This document shows positions 24,251-36,900 of a stretch of 64,000 bases of DNA, piece after piece. Every line of letters begins with the position of its first letter. Position 1 is the stretch's first letter. This DNA comes from Theocolax elegans (Eukaryota; Arthropoda; Insecta; Hymenoptera; Cerocephalidae). The DNA lies in assembly GCA_026168455.1 (NCBI GenBank), contig CM047428.1, positions 2,050,887 through 2,114,886 on the forward strand, read 5' to 3'. Under the pieces are notes generated by a model. It did no database searches. It worked only from the letters and a program-made list of their open reading frames with translations, and was not told the origin of the DNA. The position numbers were made by a program, and so were the translations under genes.

Positions 24251-24312
24251 AGACAAGTTTTATCCTCCCTACCTTACTCACCTCGAAACTTACATAAAAT
24301 TAGTTACAATTC

Positions 24313-24560
24313 AAAGAGGTAGTCAATTTACGTTAATCTAGGAGTATAGTCCCCTTCCTTTATTAATAATCTATCTGTCTTTAAAATTTTGAAGTAAAAA
24401 TAGTGACTAGTTTTCGAGAAAACCAAAAATCTTGACATGCCTTTTAATTAGTCGAGCGTCGAACTTCAAATTATTGTCATAAATTTAGGTAATTTGAACA
24501 GATGTAGATTATTAATAGAGGAAGGGGACTGTTCTACTCAATTTGAGTAAATTATTGTTT
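24313..24560. repeat. Imperfect inverted repeat (hairpin element)
   Basis: The arm AGTCCCCTTCCT..TTATTAATAATCTA (24348-24375) is the inverse of TAGATTATTAATAG..AGGAAGGGGACT (24505-24532), and the outer flanks also pair loosely. About 120 bases separate the arms. It is followed at about 24637 and 24815 by two diverged direct repeats containing CGCTCTGTAACGGT. All look like old mobile-element debris. Confidence 0.6.
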
Positions 24561-24899
24561 TTTAAGGAGATGTAAACCCATTAAAACAGAATCACTATTT
24601 AATTTTTCTCAAGCGAACAGTATACTTTATCGAAAAAAACGCTCTGTAACGGTGTTGTATTTACATTAAAGATAGTCTGAATTTTTTCAAATTTTTTTAT
24701 GAATAAATCAACGAGATTTTTGAGCAGGCGTGCAGCATTGTTTTTAGCTATATATTATACCGACCAAAAATGGTTATTTCGATATAATTCATTTTAAATT
24801 AATTATTTTGAAACAATCGCTCTGTAACGGTATTCTATTTGCTTTCAACATTATCTGTAAATTTTTTCAGATTTTTAATTCCATTAGTTTTTTAAATTT

Positions 24900-25886
24900 T
24901 TGGGATTTTAGAGGTAAGTTTCCCTACAGTGGTTAAAATGCCTATACTTAGCAAAACAGGATTATCATCTAATTCCTACTTTACCGACTACCAGCATACC
25001 CTGTTCGATATATTGATCTCACTTTTATTTTACCTTTTCTGGTTAACCAATCTTTATATACAGATGTATACAAAAACACCTTTCCCAGACAATATCAAAT
25101 TATAATTTTCTCTTTAAAAAACTCATCTGCTTATTTAATCCGGCGTATCCTGTATCTCGTATAGAGACCTATATATCGTCGTATATAATAAAACAATATA
25201 ATAAGAAGTGCATGTGCAAGCGAGTCGAAACAAAAATACACGAAGCTTTTAGTGGGAAAACTCCAAAAGCAGACTTATTTATCGATACCTACACTAAATA
25301 TATTAGAACATTGGAATGGAGCCAGTTTCTTTATATTCATCTAAATGGTGATTATTTATATACATATATTATAAAAATAACATACCGTTATGAAATAGCT
25401 GTAAAGGTACATTGTAAAATGTTCTCGAGGAGTGCATGAGGTTCGATTATGTATCACGCATCTTTTCTCTCTCAATGTATCAATCAATGTACATACCGTG
25501 GAAGTTTAATTAATGTGATTACTTCTTCTTAATATACATGCGTATGTGTGTGTGTGTGTGCGTGTGGTACGTATATACTACATATACACAAATGTACATA
25601 TATATACAAAAATACATCACGTACACATACATATATATATATACATAGTATACAAAATTACTCGTGCGCGTCATGTGCGTGAGTGAGAGCAAGAAACTTT
25701 GTTGTCAAAATTTATACTTAAGTACAGTTTAATCCTTTTTAGCTTTGTATCTAAAAAGTCTAAAAAATCTTTCGATTTTTAGATTAACTTCTTCAGAGGA
25801 CTTTCATGTGGGTTTTCATTGTCAAACTTGCATACAAAATTCGCTAAGTATTTACATAAATCGTGTATTTACAAAACACCACAAAA
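24900..25886. other. Intergenic spacer upstream of the RRM/F-box gene
   Basis: AT-rich sequence with a TG/CA-rich patch around 25543-25640. The 5' UTR of the downstream gene probably lies within the last 150 bases. No exon was found. Frame 25212-25439 has no recognisable homology. Confidence 0.5.
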
Positions 25887-28450
25887 ATGATGAACGCTAT
25901 TGAGGAGCAAGTTCATTTTCATGAGCGATTTAATGAAGAACTTCGTAATTTATTAATGAGACTTGAAAACTATGTTTCTGGTATATCTTTATATATATTT
26001 ATTTAAAGAACTTCTAATCCTTTCTTTTTATACATTTTACAATAATTATTCTTAAATATTAAAATAATTTTATCATTACCAGATGATGTTGATGAACAGG
26101 TCAAACTTTATACTGAAGATGGTGTGCCAATACGGAAACTGTTTATTGGTAATATTGCTCAAAGGGTGAGTTAATATAGTTGTTATTAATTAAAACACTG
26201 TTATTCCAAAGCACTATATTTTCAGGCACTAGTGTACAATTAATGTAAAATAATATTAAAATTCATTCTTTAATTATGCTTAAACTTTATTTCAGACTAC
26301 GCATAAAGATCTTGAGAAGTTGTTTTCTACCTATGGAAAGGTAGATGGTTGCTTTTTAAAAAGAAATATTGGAAGAAATAACTATGCTTTTGTAACTTTT
26401 AGTAATATATACGATGCTCTAAGGTAGGCATTTATCTGCTTCCATTAATATAAAAATATTTTTTGCATGAAACATTAAAATTTGGAAATTATTTAAATTC
26501 AGTGCTGCAAGAGATGGATATAGAAAAAAAATACATCTTCATAATAGAGATTTAAGAGTTATGCCAGCAGATTCATGGCATCAACCAGATAGTATTGAAA
26601 AACAAAACAAAAGAATACAAAAGAAAGTAAAATCTGATGAAACAGAAATATCTACTAATTATATATTAAATGAAGATGCAGATATACATAAACTAAATGA
26701 TGATTGTTTAATGCATATATTTACATTTCTTCCAATTATGGATCGCGTGAGAATTGAAAGAGGTTTTTACATTAATATTAAATTTATTCTATACAAATAA
26801 ATTTTTTAAACTTTCATTTTTATAAATTTTACTGTGATTTTTGTATTCTAAATTAGATATTTACAATAAGAAATATAATTATTTAGATTAATAATTAATA
26901 GTAATAATTTATTTTTGTGTAGTTTGCAGACGTTGGCGTGTAGTTAGTCAAGAATCATGGTGTACCTTTAAGAAATTAGATTTATCAAAAATATCTTGGG
27001 GTTTTAATTTAGAACATGTTCGAAAAATTGATACACCTACTCTTCGGAAAGTTTTGCTTCGTTGTGGACAATTTCTTTCACATATTGACTTATCTTTACC
27101 CACACACAAGTTGTGTAGTAGTACCTTAACGGTAGTTGGCAAATTATGTCCAAATTTACAAAATGTTGATGTCACAGCGTTATATGTGTCACCTGCGGGA
27201 ATAAAAGCTCTAACTACAAACTGTACCAATATTACGGAGTTGAGTATAGGTTCTTGTACCTGTGTTTGTGATTCTGATTTTTCACAGTTGTTTTTAAAGA
27301 ATAAGAAACTTAGATATATCAAATTTGTACAAAACTCATTAACAGGTAAATGTTTATTAAACTTACCTGCAGATAGTATTGAAACTATTATTTTTGATAA
27401 ATGTATAAACGTTTCACCGTGCCATTTCTATACTGTAAGTCATTTTAATATTTTTTTATATTATACTTTGTAGTAATTAATTTATTAAACAGTTTTCTTT
27501 CAATAGGCTGTACAAACTTTTACAAAGTTACATACATTATCACTGACAAAGTGTGTTAGTTTTAATGATCAAGCTGTAAAAGCAATTAGTTTATGCTCAA
27601 AAACTTTAAAACATTTGGATCTTTGCGATCGCTATCCAATGATAAAATCTAATTCTATGCTTCACATTGCCGAATTAATTAATCTGGAAAGATTAAATGT
27701 CTCAAATAATGTCTTAATTAATGATAAATTTTTGGACGTTGTTGGAACACACTGTAAACAATTGAAAAGTGTAGATATTAACTGTAAGTATTTAAATATA
27801 TTTATCATTACATAAGTATAAAAGTTACAAATTAAAAATTATTTGTTTATTTTTCATATATAAATTTATTACTTTTGTTAATTTAATATTTTTTAATTAA
27901 AATATAAAATTTGTAATTAGGTTGTTATTCAGTAACTAACAAAGGTCTCGCCGAAATCACTTCCCTTCCAAATCTCGAAGAGTTATCAATAAGCTACCTC
28001 GGTATAATAACGGACGAAGTGCTCTCAGACATGCCGAAACTTCGAATAATGTATTGTTGCGGTTGCCCTAATTTACACAATGCAGGTCTTTGTACTCTCG
28101 TTGAAGAAGCACACAACATTGAAACACTTGATTTATCGGGTTGCAACTACATTTCCAATAGCTTTATCAAAACAGCTATTAATGCTACCAAAAATCGAAC
28201 CAACAACATAGTACTCAAAATGTATGTAGGTGGTACAAGTGTCAATATGCAGAAAATATCAGCAGTATCTCCCTACCTACAAGTGTTCAACGTCGATTTG
28301 TCGAAGGCACATTTACGTCAGGATTTCGATCACGATGAAGATTATTTCTTTCCGGATAATTACGAAGATTATGAAGCTTATTACAATGATGATTACGACG
28401 TCAATTCAGATGACGATTTTATCCATGACTCTGTTTTATACGATTTCTGA
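25887..28450 (+). CDS. RRM, F-box and leucine-rich-repeat protein (EEED8.10-like)
   Basis: Seven exons join in frame to 627 codons: 25887-25980, 26083-26165, 26296-26423, 26503-26762, 26923-27434, 27507-27783, 27921-28450. An RNA recognition motif lies at about residues 48-125, with RNP2 KLFIGNI (50-56) and RNP1-like GRNNYAFVTF (85-94). An F-box follows at about 165-205 (LNDDCLMHIFTFLP, then VCRRW). Leucine-rich repeats of the FBXL type fill about 215-560, with LDLSGCN-type turns. The last 45 or so residues are Asp/Tyr-rich. The family resembles what is annotated in insects as putative RNA-binding protein EEED8.10 (named from memory). F-box/LRR proteins are substrate receptors of SCF ubiquitin ligases. 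The RRM suggests an RNA-bound or RNP substrate, which is inference. Tandem ATG codons at 25887 and 25890 give a one-residue ambiguity. Confidence 0.88.
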
Positions 28451-31400
28451 ATCGATTTGAATAATTGAATGAAAAATTAATTTTTGAATAAGAATAGAAT
28501 TGTGAACATTAAAATGACAATTCTGAATATATATATTTAAGTGCGATATTTAATTAAAATTTACTAGTGTTAAGATTGTTTTTTCTATAAAGCTTGTCAT
28601 GTAAATTTGATCATAAGTTATGTGTGAACATTCGATATATCGAATAATTTAGTATTTTGTAATTAAATTACTTTACCATATTCTTAATGTTGAAGAAAGT
28701 TTTTGTTAACTTTATAATTATATTTATTTTGAAATAATCATGGTATATAATGTTTAGCACATTTATCTCATATTGGATAATCATCAGTTTTGAAATAACT
28801 GATTATAATTAATTTAAAATATCAAAATAGTTAGTACTTGATAAATTTTGGAATAAAATATTAAAATTCATTAACATTTATGATATAATGTTATTTTAAA
28901 ATAGTAAGTGTCTTTTCTAAATTTAGATAAAGTTTTTCTAAAGTGCCATACTATTTACTTTTAATATTAATCACATCACGTGTAAAATAAGATTATGAAA
29001 ACATCAACTCTTTTGTACTTTATACAAACTTTACAGTTATTATAATGATGGTTAATCTTAATGAGTCCATTATCAATTAATTAATTAAAATGGTGATATT
29101 AGTGGGTACTGTTTTTCTTTGTGATAAATATTACTACATAAAGTTTCTAAAGGATAACGATTATTTAAAAAAAATTCTACTTTAAATGAGATATTCTATC
29201 TGTAAATTTCTAAAACCAAAATTTGTAAATTCTCGTGTTTTTTTTATAATAATTTATAATAAATAATTTATAGTATCGTGATACTTTATACAGAAATATT
29301 TGAATCTTTTTTTTATAGTATTGCAAAGTTATTCTTCCAAAGTTTTTACTAAGCAAAGACAAGTTAATTTCAAAAACACTTATGCTTCTAATAAATCGTA
29401 CTCTTTAAATGTTTTTCGTTGTTTCACAGGTCTAACATTGTTATACAAATACTAGTATATATGAATGTGTCTATACAGAATAAATATTATAATCAGTTAT
29501 GAACATTATAATGTAATATTTTTCTTTTTATAATTAATTATCTGTATTATTTAATATTAACTAGGATAAAATAAAATTGTAAAAACTGGATCTTTTATGA
29601 ATAAATACATATGTATGATTTTATAACATAAATAAACATTTTTTAAAATATTAAATAAATGACATAACAAGTATCTAATATATATGTTGAAATAAAACAT
29701 ATAAATGCAAAAGTTAAATAAAGTATTTTTATATTTGTCTTCATAATATGTATATATAAATTTACAATCGAATAAGTTCCTGGTCGAGTAAACAAATAAT
29801 GACAATGATAACATATAAGTTAACTTATAATTACGCATGATTTAACTCATTTTCAATATATTTATAAATTTAAACAAAAAATTACAACTTGTGATCAAAC
29901 TATATAATCACGTATTTCTTAAATCGCTCGATAGGCCTAATAAATTTACTTAATTTTTATATCGTTGAATGAAAAATTTAATTAAATATAAATTATGTAC
30001 AAACTTTTTTTGTATATTCCTACAACATGTAGACGATCTATCGATACAATCTGCGATTTTACATCTAGGAATGTGCACGTTTTTGAATAAGTGCCGGATT
30101 CTTTGGTTTTTCTGATTTTAGAAATTTTTCTTAAATAAATCTATTACCTGTTGGAGATGAATACCTGGGAAAGTATAATATAAATTATTTTATATAAAAA
30201 ATGTATAAACAAAGTATAATTAGAATATGAAATTTATGTTTTCCAACTCAATGAATTAAAATTAGTTTTGCACTTATGTAATATAAATTTAACAAAAAAA
30301 ATATGTACCTTTTATTGATTATAATCATATTGCCAAAGTTTTAAATCATTTAGATAAAAATAAAACTTATTTTCTAAACATACTCTACACATATGAAAAT
30401 TCATGTTCTATTACATTAATTTGAGAATGTAAAATATAAATTTACGGTAAACGCGGTTTTTTAATAATGCCTGTCATTATACATTTGTATTTTATATAAA
30501 ATAACTTTGTAGCAAAATAAGTGGGTACACGCATGAAAATAATTATGTTATTGTGTATTTACAAATTAATGCAATCATGTATGTTTCCCAGTTTTTATTT
30601 TGTTTACACTCATAACTTTTTCTTTCATTTGTTTGAAAACTATCAAAATTTACAATAAAAAAATTACATGTTTCCACTCTAGTCGTATCAAGAGTTTTAA
30701 TGTTTTTTTTTTAAATCAGTTCGTGGACATATAGCGCTCAGCGAGAGGCACGTCAGCGAGGACCAGCTCACCTAGAGCAGCTTTAAAAAATTTTGCCCCA
30801 TGAAATACTCTCTTTTAACTCTGCATTTTAAACCGCTTTTAGAGTCTCAAGCTTGGATACGTCAATATTAATTTTATTTAAAATTTTACATATATAAGCG
30901 ACTGTTTCGAAATATTTTGCAGAAATCGTCAAAATTAAAATGTTTAACGTAATTAAGTTAAATTTTTTACTTGCGAAACTTATTGAATAAAAATGTATTT
31001 ATAAACGTACATATTTTGTTGTATATATATAAAGCAGTTAATTTTTATGAAATAATGAATTTTCATTACTTACATTATGATTATTCACAATAATATTACA
31101 AAGAAGAGAAATACTGTATTTATTGTATGTATATAATGCAGGATAATCATTAAATTTTTACATTTCTTCGAATAATAATTACTTTAAATTGATACGCAAA
31201 ATTGAATAAAAATCGGAAAATGTTACAGAGTTTAACCACACGTGCAATGTAAAAAACTGCATATACCAACGAATACTGAGCTTAATTTTTTCTCTTCGCC
31301 TGCGAGCAATATAAAAAATTACATGTTTCCACTCTAGTCGTATCAAGAGTTTTAATGTTTTTTTTTTAAATCAGTTCGTGGACATATAGCGCTCAGCGAG

Positions 31401-33952
31401 AGGCACGTCAGCGAGGACCAGCTCACCTAGAGCAGCTTTAAAAATTTTGCCCCATGAAATACTCCTCTTTTAACTCTGCATTTTAAACCGCTTTTAGAGT
31501 CTCAAGCTTGGATACGTCAATATTAATTTTATTTAAAATTTTACATATATAAGCGACTGTTTCGAAATATTTTGCAGAAATCGTCAAAATTAAAATGTTT
31601 AACGTAATTAAGTTAAATTTTTTACTTGCGAAACTTATTGAATAAAAATGTATTTATAAACGTACATATTTTGTTGTATATATATAAAGCAGTTAATTTT
31701 TATGAAATAATGAATTTTCATTACTTACATTATGATTATTCACAATAATATTACAAAGAAGAGAAATACTGTATTTATTGTATGTATATAATGCAGGATA
31801 ATCATTAAATTTTTACATTTCTTCGAATAATAATTACTTTAAATTGATACGCAAAATTGAATAAAAATCGGAAAATGTTACAGAGTTTAACCACACGTGC
31901 AATGTAAAAAACTGCATATACCAACGAATACTGAGCTTAATTTTTTTCTCTTCGCCTGCGAGCAATATAAACATTTTTATCATTTTTCCTATCATTTTTC
32001 AAATAAGACACCCAAAATTTTGCACACAACATACTGCAGGAGTCAACTTGCAGCTGACCTTCGGTTATACATACTATTAGATGCTTTTAACGTGTGTACG
32101 AACAATTACTTAATAACATATAATATAATTTGCTATCGCAAATACTTTTGAGTGATGAAGCACGTTTTTATATTCTAAAAGAGTTATACTCTTTCTTTTT
32201 TATTTTTATTTTCTTTAATACCTTTTCGCTAATCTGTGTAGCACGATAAGCATATACAAAGTTTTTCAGGCATAAGAGGCCAAGTTGAAATTATCTTCTT
32301 TCAACTAGATTCTTTACTTCTACGATAAAAATATATTTATTAAATAAAAATAGCCCTATAAGGGAGTAGCGGTAAGCGTAAATAATTAAACGCAATATCT
32401 TTCGTAAGAAAATATATATAAGTATATGTAAACAGTAATGTACAATATACAATAAATTATTATATTGAAAAAGAAAAAGATATCAACTGATTTACAATAA
32501 GTAAATACTTAATTAGCACTAAAATAATGTATTATTAAGTAATAATTATTAATGTTAATGTTAATATTCATAAAATTTGGTGAACTTATTATTTTAACAT
32601 CAGTAGCAAAAACAAAGAATCGTTTTATCGTTATACTCATATATACTTATATCTCTCTTTTATTTTGTGGCCTAAGAAACATTTCTGCACAAATTTATGC
32701 GATCATTCTATTTTTATATACCTACCTCTCGATTCATATGTTTAAGTATACATGACAGAAGTTTTTATCGAACATGCTACACATTATAGCTACAAGTCGC
32801 ATAGATATACAGTATTTTAATATATATTTATGTAGTAAATTTACGCACAAGTCGTATATTTTGTCAGTCATTTGTCGTGTGCTTAAAAAGTTTATATTAT
32901 ATCGGAACGAGAGAAAGTTTAGCATTGGCATAGTTAGAGATAGAGAGATATACAATAAACAATGAAAACAAAACGATAACGTTAAAAAATTATTAATCGC
33001 GCCGTAAAACTCTTTTGGATTGATTTATTTCGTGTTTCGAAAATACGAAACTTATAAGATACAGCATTTCAGGTACAAATCTCACAAAAATTAACGTACT
33101 ATATTCCATGCATTTAATGCCATAATTTTTAATTTATCATTATTTATATATAATTTGTTTTACTCATTTTATATTTGATGTGGGTCTTTCTTTTTTTCTT
33201 TCATTAAGGATTTGTTTTCATTGGTTGTTTACTTTTGCATTTTAATCTCATTGGTTGTTGTTGTTGTTAATATTGTTGTTATAAGGAAAAAACATTTTTC
33301 TCATTTCTGAACGTTCGTAAGAACACTAAAACTAGCCTAGAACGATTCATCTTACATACTTTAAATGAACTAATAATGATGTAACTGAAATTCAATAGTT
33401 CAAATAGTTTTAATTTAAACGAAAAATTCAGTGGCGAGCGAGATGCACCGCGAGGTTTGATTAATCGTTAAGTCCCGCTTACGTTTAAAATATATAACAA
33501 TATCTACCTCGTTCGCAAAATCTACTATATTTCGTATGTTTAACGAATTTTTTTATGCTCTTCTACAATATTTTTATATGTACATACACATTAAACGGAT
33601 AAGACATCGTATTTTTTAACTATAAAAATCACCATTTCGTATCAATCGTCGCTATCACAAAAAATTGACGTTTATATGTCTATTGTATGAAAATCGCGAT
33701 ATCTTTCTCATTTTCTTTGTTCGTCGATGTAGCTCATCCGTTTTCTTGCTCGGTTCTAGCCGTTATTTTGTTTTTATTATTGGGCATACTCTTACGTTAA
33801 TGTCGTAAATAAGCGCACAGATCAAATGAAACAAAGAAAACTATTAATCGCCACTGTTTTTAAACGCGTGGAAACTAAAAGCTAAACATAAATGTAACTC
33901 AAGAGTACTGAACGTGAATGCAAGTAGTCAAGTATGTAAGAGTAACATTTAT
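28451..33952. other. Gene-free interval between RRM/F-box and Dsor1 3' ends
   Basis: Convergent 3' ends. The 3' UTR of the plus-strand gene probably ends within a few hundred bases, and the Dsor1 3' UTR lies at the other side. Content is AT-rich sequence plus the tandem duplication at 30658-31970. No exon or RNA gene was recognised. Confidence 0.6.
30658..31970 (+). repeat. Tandem duplication of about 656 bp (30658-31314, 31315-31970)
   Basis: Two head-to-tail units with only rare one-base indels. Each begins TTACATGTTTCCACTCTAG and ends CTTCGCCTGCGAGCAATATAA. Each carries a GC-richer core (30719-30779 and 31374-31434) with CAGCGAGAGGCACGTCAGCG. The core stands out from the AT-rich rest but has no open frame and no tRNA-like fold that I could find. 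Confidence 0.9.
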
Positions 33953-36900
33953 TCAGGATTGTACGTTCGCTAAGCGCGTTGGAGTTGTTGGTTGTATATC
34001 CATTGTTCGACATACCCATCCGGCGATATCGACATTTTCCGATTCAGCTTTTTTTATCCATTCGTGGCTCTGCAAGATAAACGTTTACATTTTTAATATT
34101 TTATCGAGAATAACGAGGACGAATGTAACATTTAAAGTGAAAAGACATATTTACCATAAGCGTTTTCAAATCCGCTCTCTCGGATGGATTTTTCTTTAAG
34201 CACCGATTAACGAAATCTGTAAAAGATTCACTAAATATGCCAAGAGGTAATTTCGGAGGTGGCTCGTTCACGATGTAATCCAACAATTCAAATATTGCCA
34301 TTGGTCTTGGACTATTCGGATCTGTAAATCAAATATTACATACACATCCATCCAGGCAGTAGCAGTACAAATAACGCAACGTAAAAAAGAGGCATATGCG
34401 TTCGTTTACGAAAATATTTTTTACTTTTAATTTATACGTATATATATATATACATATATAGGTATATTATAAATACATTACCCTGATGACTCTCGTACTC
34501 GAATCGTCCTTGGGTTCGCCCTTTAAATAACGAAACGAAAATTAATATAAATTACGAATATTCATACGATTGATAGAATCGAGCTAACGCAATAAATAAA
34601 ACAATTATGTGCAGTATATATATGGGTGGTTCTCTGTGACATCGAAGATGAAAAAAATAAATATTGCTATAACTGTGGGAATATGTTTTAGAGGTATCCA
34701 GTAGTTCTCCTGAATATTTTCAGATTTTTTCTGGGCCATTATTTTAAGTTACAGAGAGTCAAAGTTGACATTTTAGCACTTTTTTGCATTATATGCCCAT
34801 TTTCATGAATTTTTACCTCCCAGGGGATGCATTTTTCACTAAAAACATAACTATGACTTTTTTTGTAAAATTTTCCGAACTTTTCATTAAAAATACTTTT
34901 AAAGACATAAATGTATGCTGTCACACTCTTGTAAGCCATTTAAACCTTAAATAGTGAAAATCAGCAATTCTGCTCCGGACTCTGGTAACCTAATACTGTC
35001 TAAAAGATGTCTTTTTATAGTCAGAAACTGCCTAAAAATTTCCAGAGTGGGTCTAAATCATTAAGATCACTTATGGTCAAAATATCCGGGAAAAGTGCCC
35101 GAAATATTAATAGAAATGTATATTTGTTGCCTTATAACGATGAATCTAGTAGCATGATCATTGCAAAAAAATTTATGCACTTACCTTGGAGTGGTAGAAA
35201 AGTATCTTCACTTGTTTCAGTATCCATCTAATCCCCTGTAAGCTGCTAAAAATACAAATATTATTATAAAATTATAAAAAATTATTTTTTATACATTTAT
35301 AATGCTGGATTTTTAGTTTTACATCCTTACAAGAATTATAATACTAATCTGAAGGATTACTATAAATGTATCAACATTATTATTATCAAGCATATGCTTA
35401 TGATCATTGCAAAAAAATTTATGCACTTACCTTGGAGTGGTAGAAAAGTATCTTCACTTGTTTCAGTATCCATCTAATCCCCTGTAAGCTGCTAAAAATA
35501 CAAATATTATTATAAAATTATAAAAAATTATTTTTTATACATTTATAATGCTGGATTTTTAGTTTTACATCCCTTACAAGAATTATAATACTAATCTGAA
35601 GGATTACTATAAATGTATCAACATTATTATTATTATTATTCAGCAATACATTGTTTAGATTTCACAAACTTGTCACTGTCACGTTATCATATTATTCATT
35701 ATAATTATATATCCGATTTATTTATATATCTTTTGTATTAAATACGTATATTCAGTTATTGTAATAATGATGTTTATACATTTATAGTAATCCTTCAGAT
35801 TAGTATTATAATTCTTGTAAGGGATGTAAAACTAAAAATCCAGCATTATAAATGTTTAAAAAATAATTTTTTATAATTTTATAATAATATTTGAATTTTT
35901 AGCAGCTTACAGGGAATTAGATGGATACTGAAACAAGTAGAGATACTTTTCTACCATTCCAAGGTAAGTGCATAAATTTTTTTGCAATGATCATGCTAAT
36001 AGATTCATCGTTATAAGGCAACAAATATACATTTCTATTAATATTTCGGGCACTTTTCCCGGATATTTTGACCATAAGTGATCTTAATGATTTAGACCCA
36101 CTCTGGAAATTTTTAGGCAGTTTCTGACTATAAAAAGACATCTTTTAGACAGTATTAGGTTACCAGAGTCCGGAGCAGAATTGCTGATTTTCACTATTTA
36201 AGGTTTAAATGGCTTACAAGAGTGTGACAGCATACATTTATGTCTTTAAAAGTATTTTTAATGAAAAGTTCGGAAAATTTTACAAAAAAAGTCATAGTTA
36301 TGTTTTTAGTGAAAAATGCATCCCCTGGGAGGTAAAAATTCATGAAAATGGGCATATAATGCAAAAAAGTGCTAAAATGTCAACTTTGACTCTCTGTAAC
36401 TTAAAATAATGGCCCAGAAAAAATCTGAAAATATTCAGGAGAACTACTGGATACCTCTAAAACATATTCCCACAGTTATAGCAATATTTATTTTTTTCAT
36501 CTTCGATGTCACAGAGAACCACCCATATATATAATATATACATAATCGAGTAATAGAAATTTTACCTTTCGCAGGCGATTGAGTCGTTGGAGTAGAAACG
36601 CTATTAACTATTGGATTTTCTGGCATAGGAGTCGGTTGAATACCAAATATCGTTGCTATCGTCTTGTCGTCGGGCGGTGGGATTGGATACATACCTATTG
36701 CCATTTCGACTAAAGAAAGACCAAGAGACCAAATGTCACTTTGCACCGAGTAATGCGTACCTTGAAGTCGTTCCGGCTGTAACGATTAATTGTCAAAAAT
36801 AATTTCATTATATACTTACAGAATTACATTTTTTATCTTTTTATACACTTAAAATATATATATGGGCTATTTCACGTCAAGTGGTACGATGAAAATTTCA

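Noticed and set aside
34739..36409. 66 aa and 74 aa frames mirrored in the Dsor1 foldback, considered as genes
   Set aside because: Symmetry of the foldback explains the pairs; no domain, start context or neighbour supports a gene, so they are kept only as part of the element.
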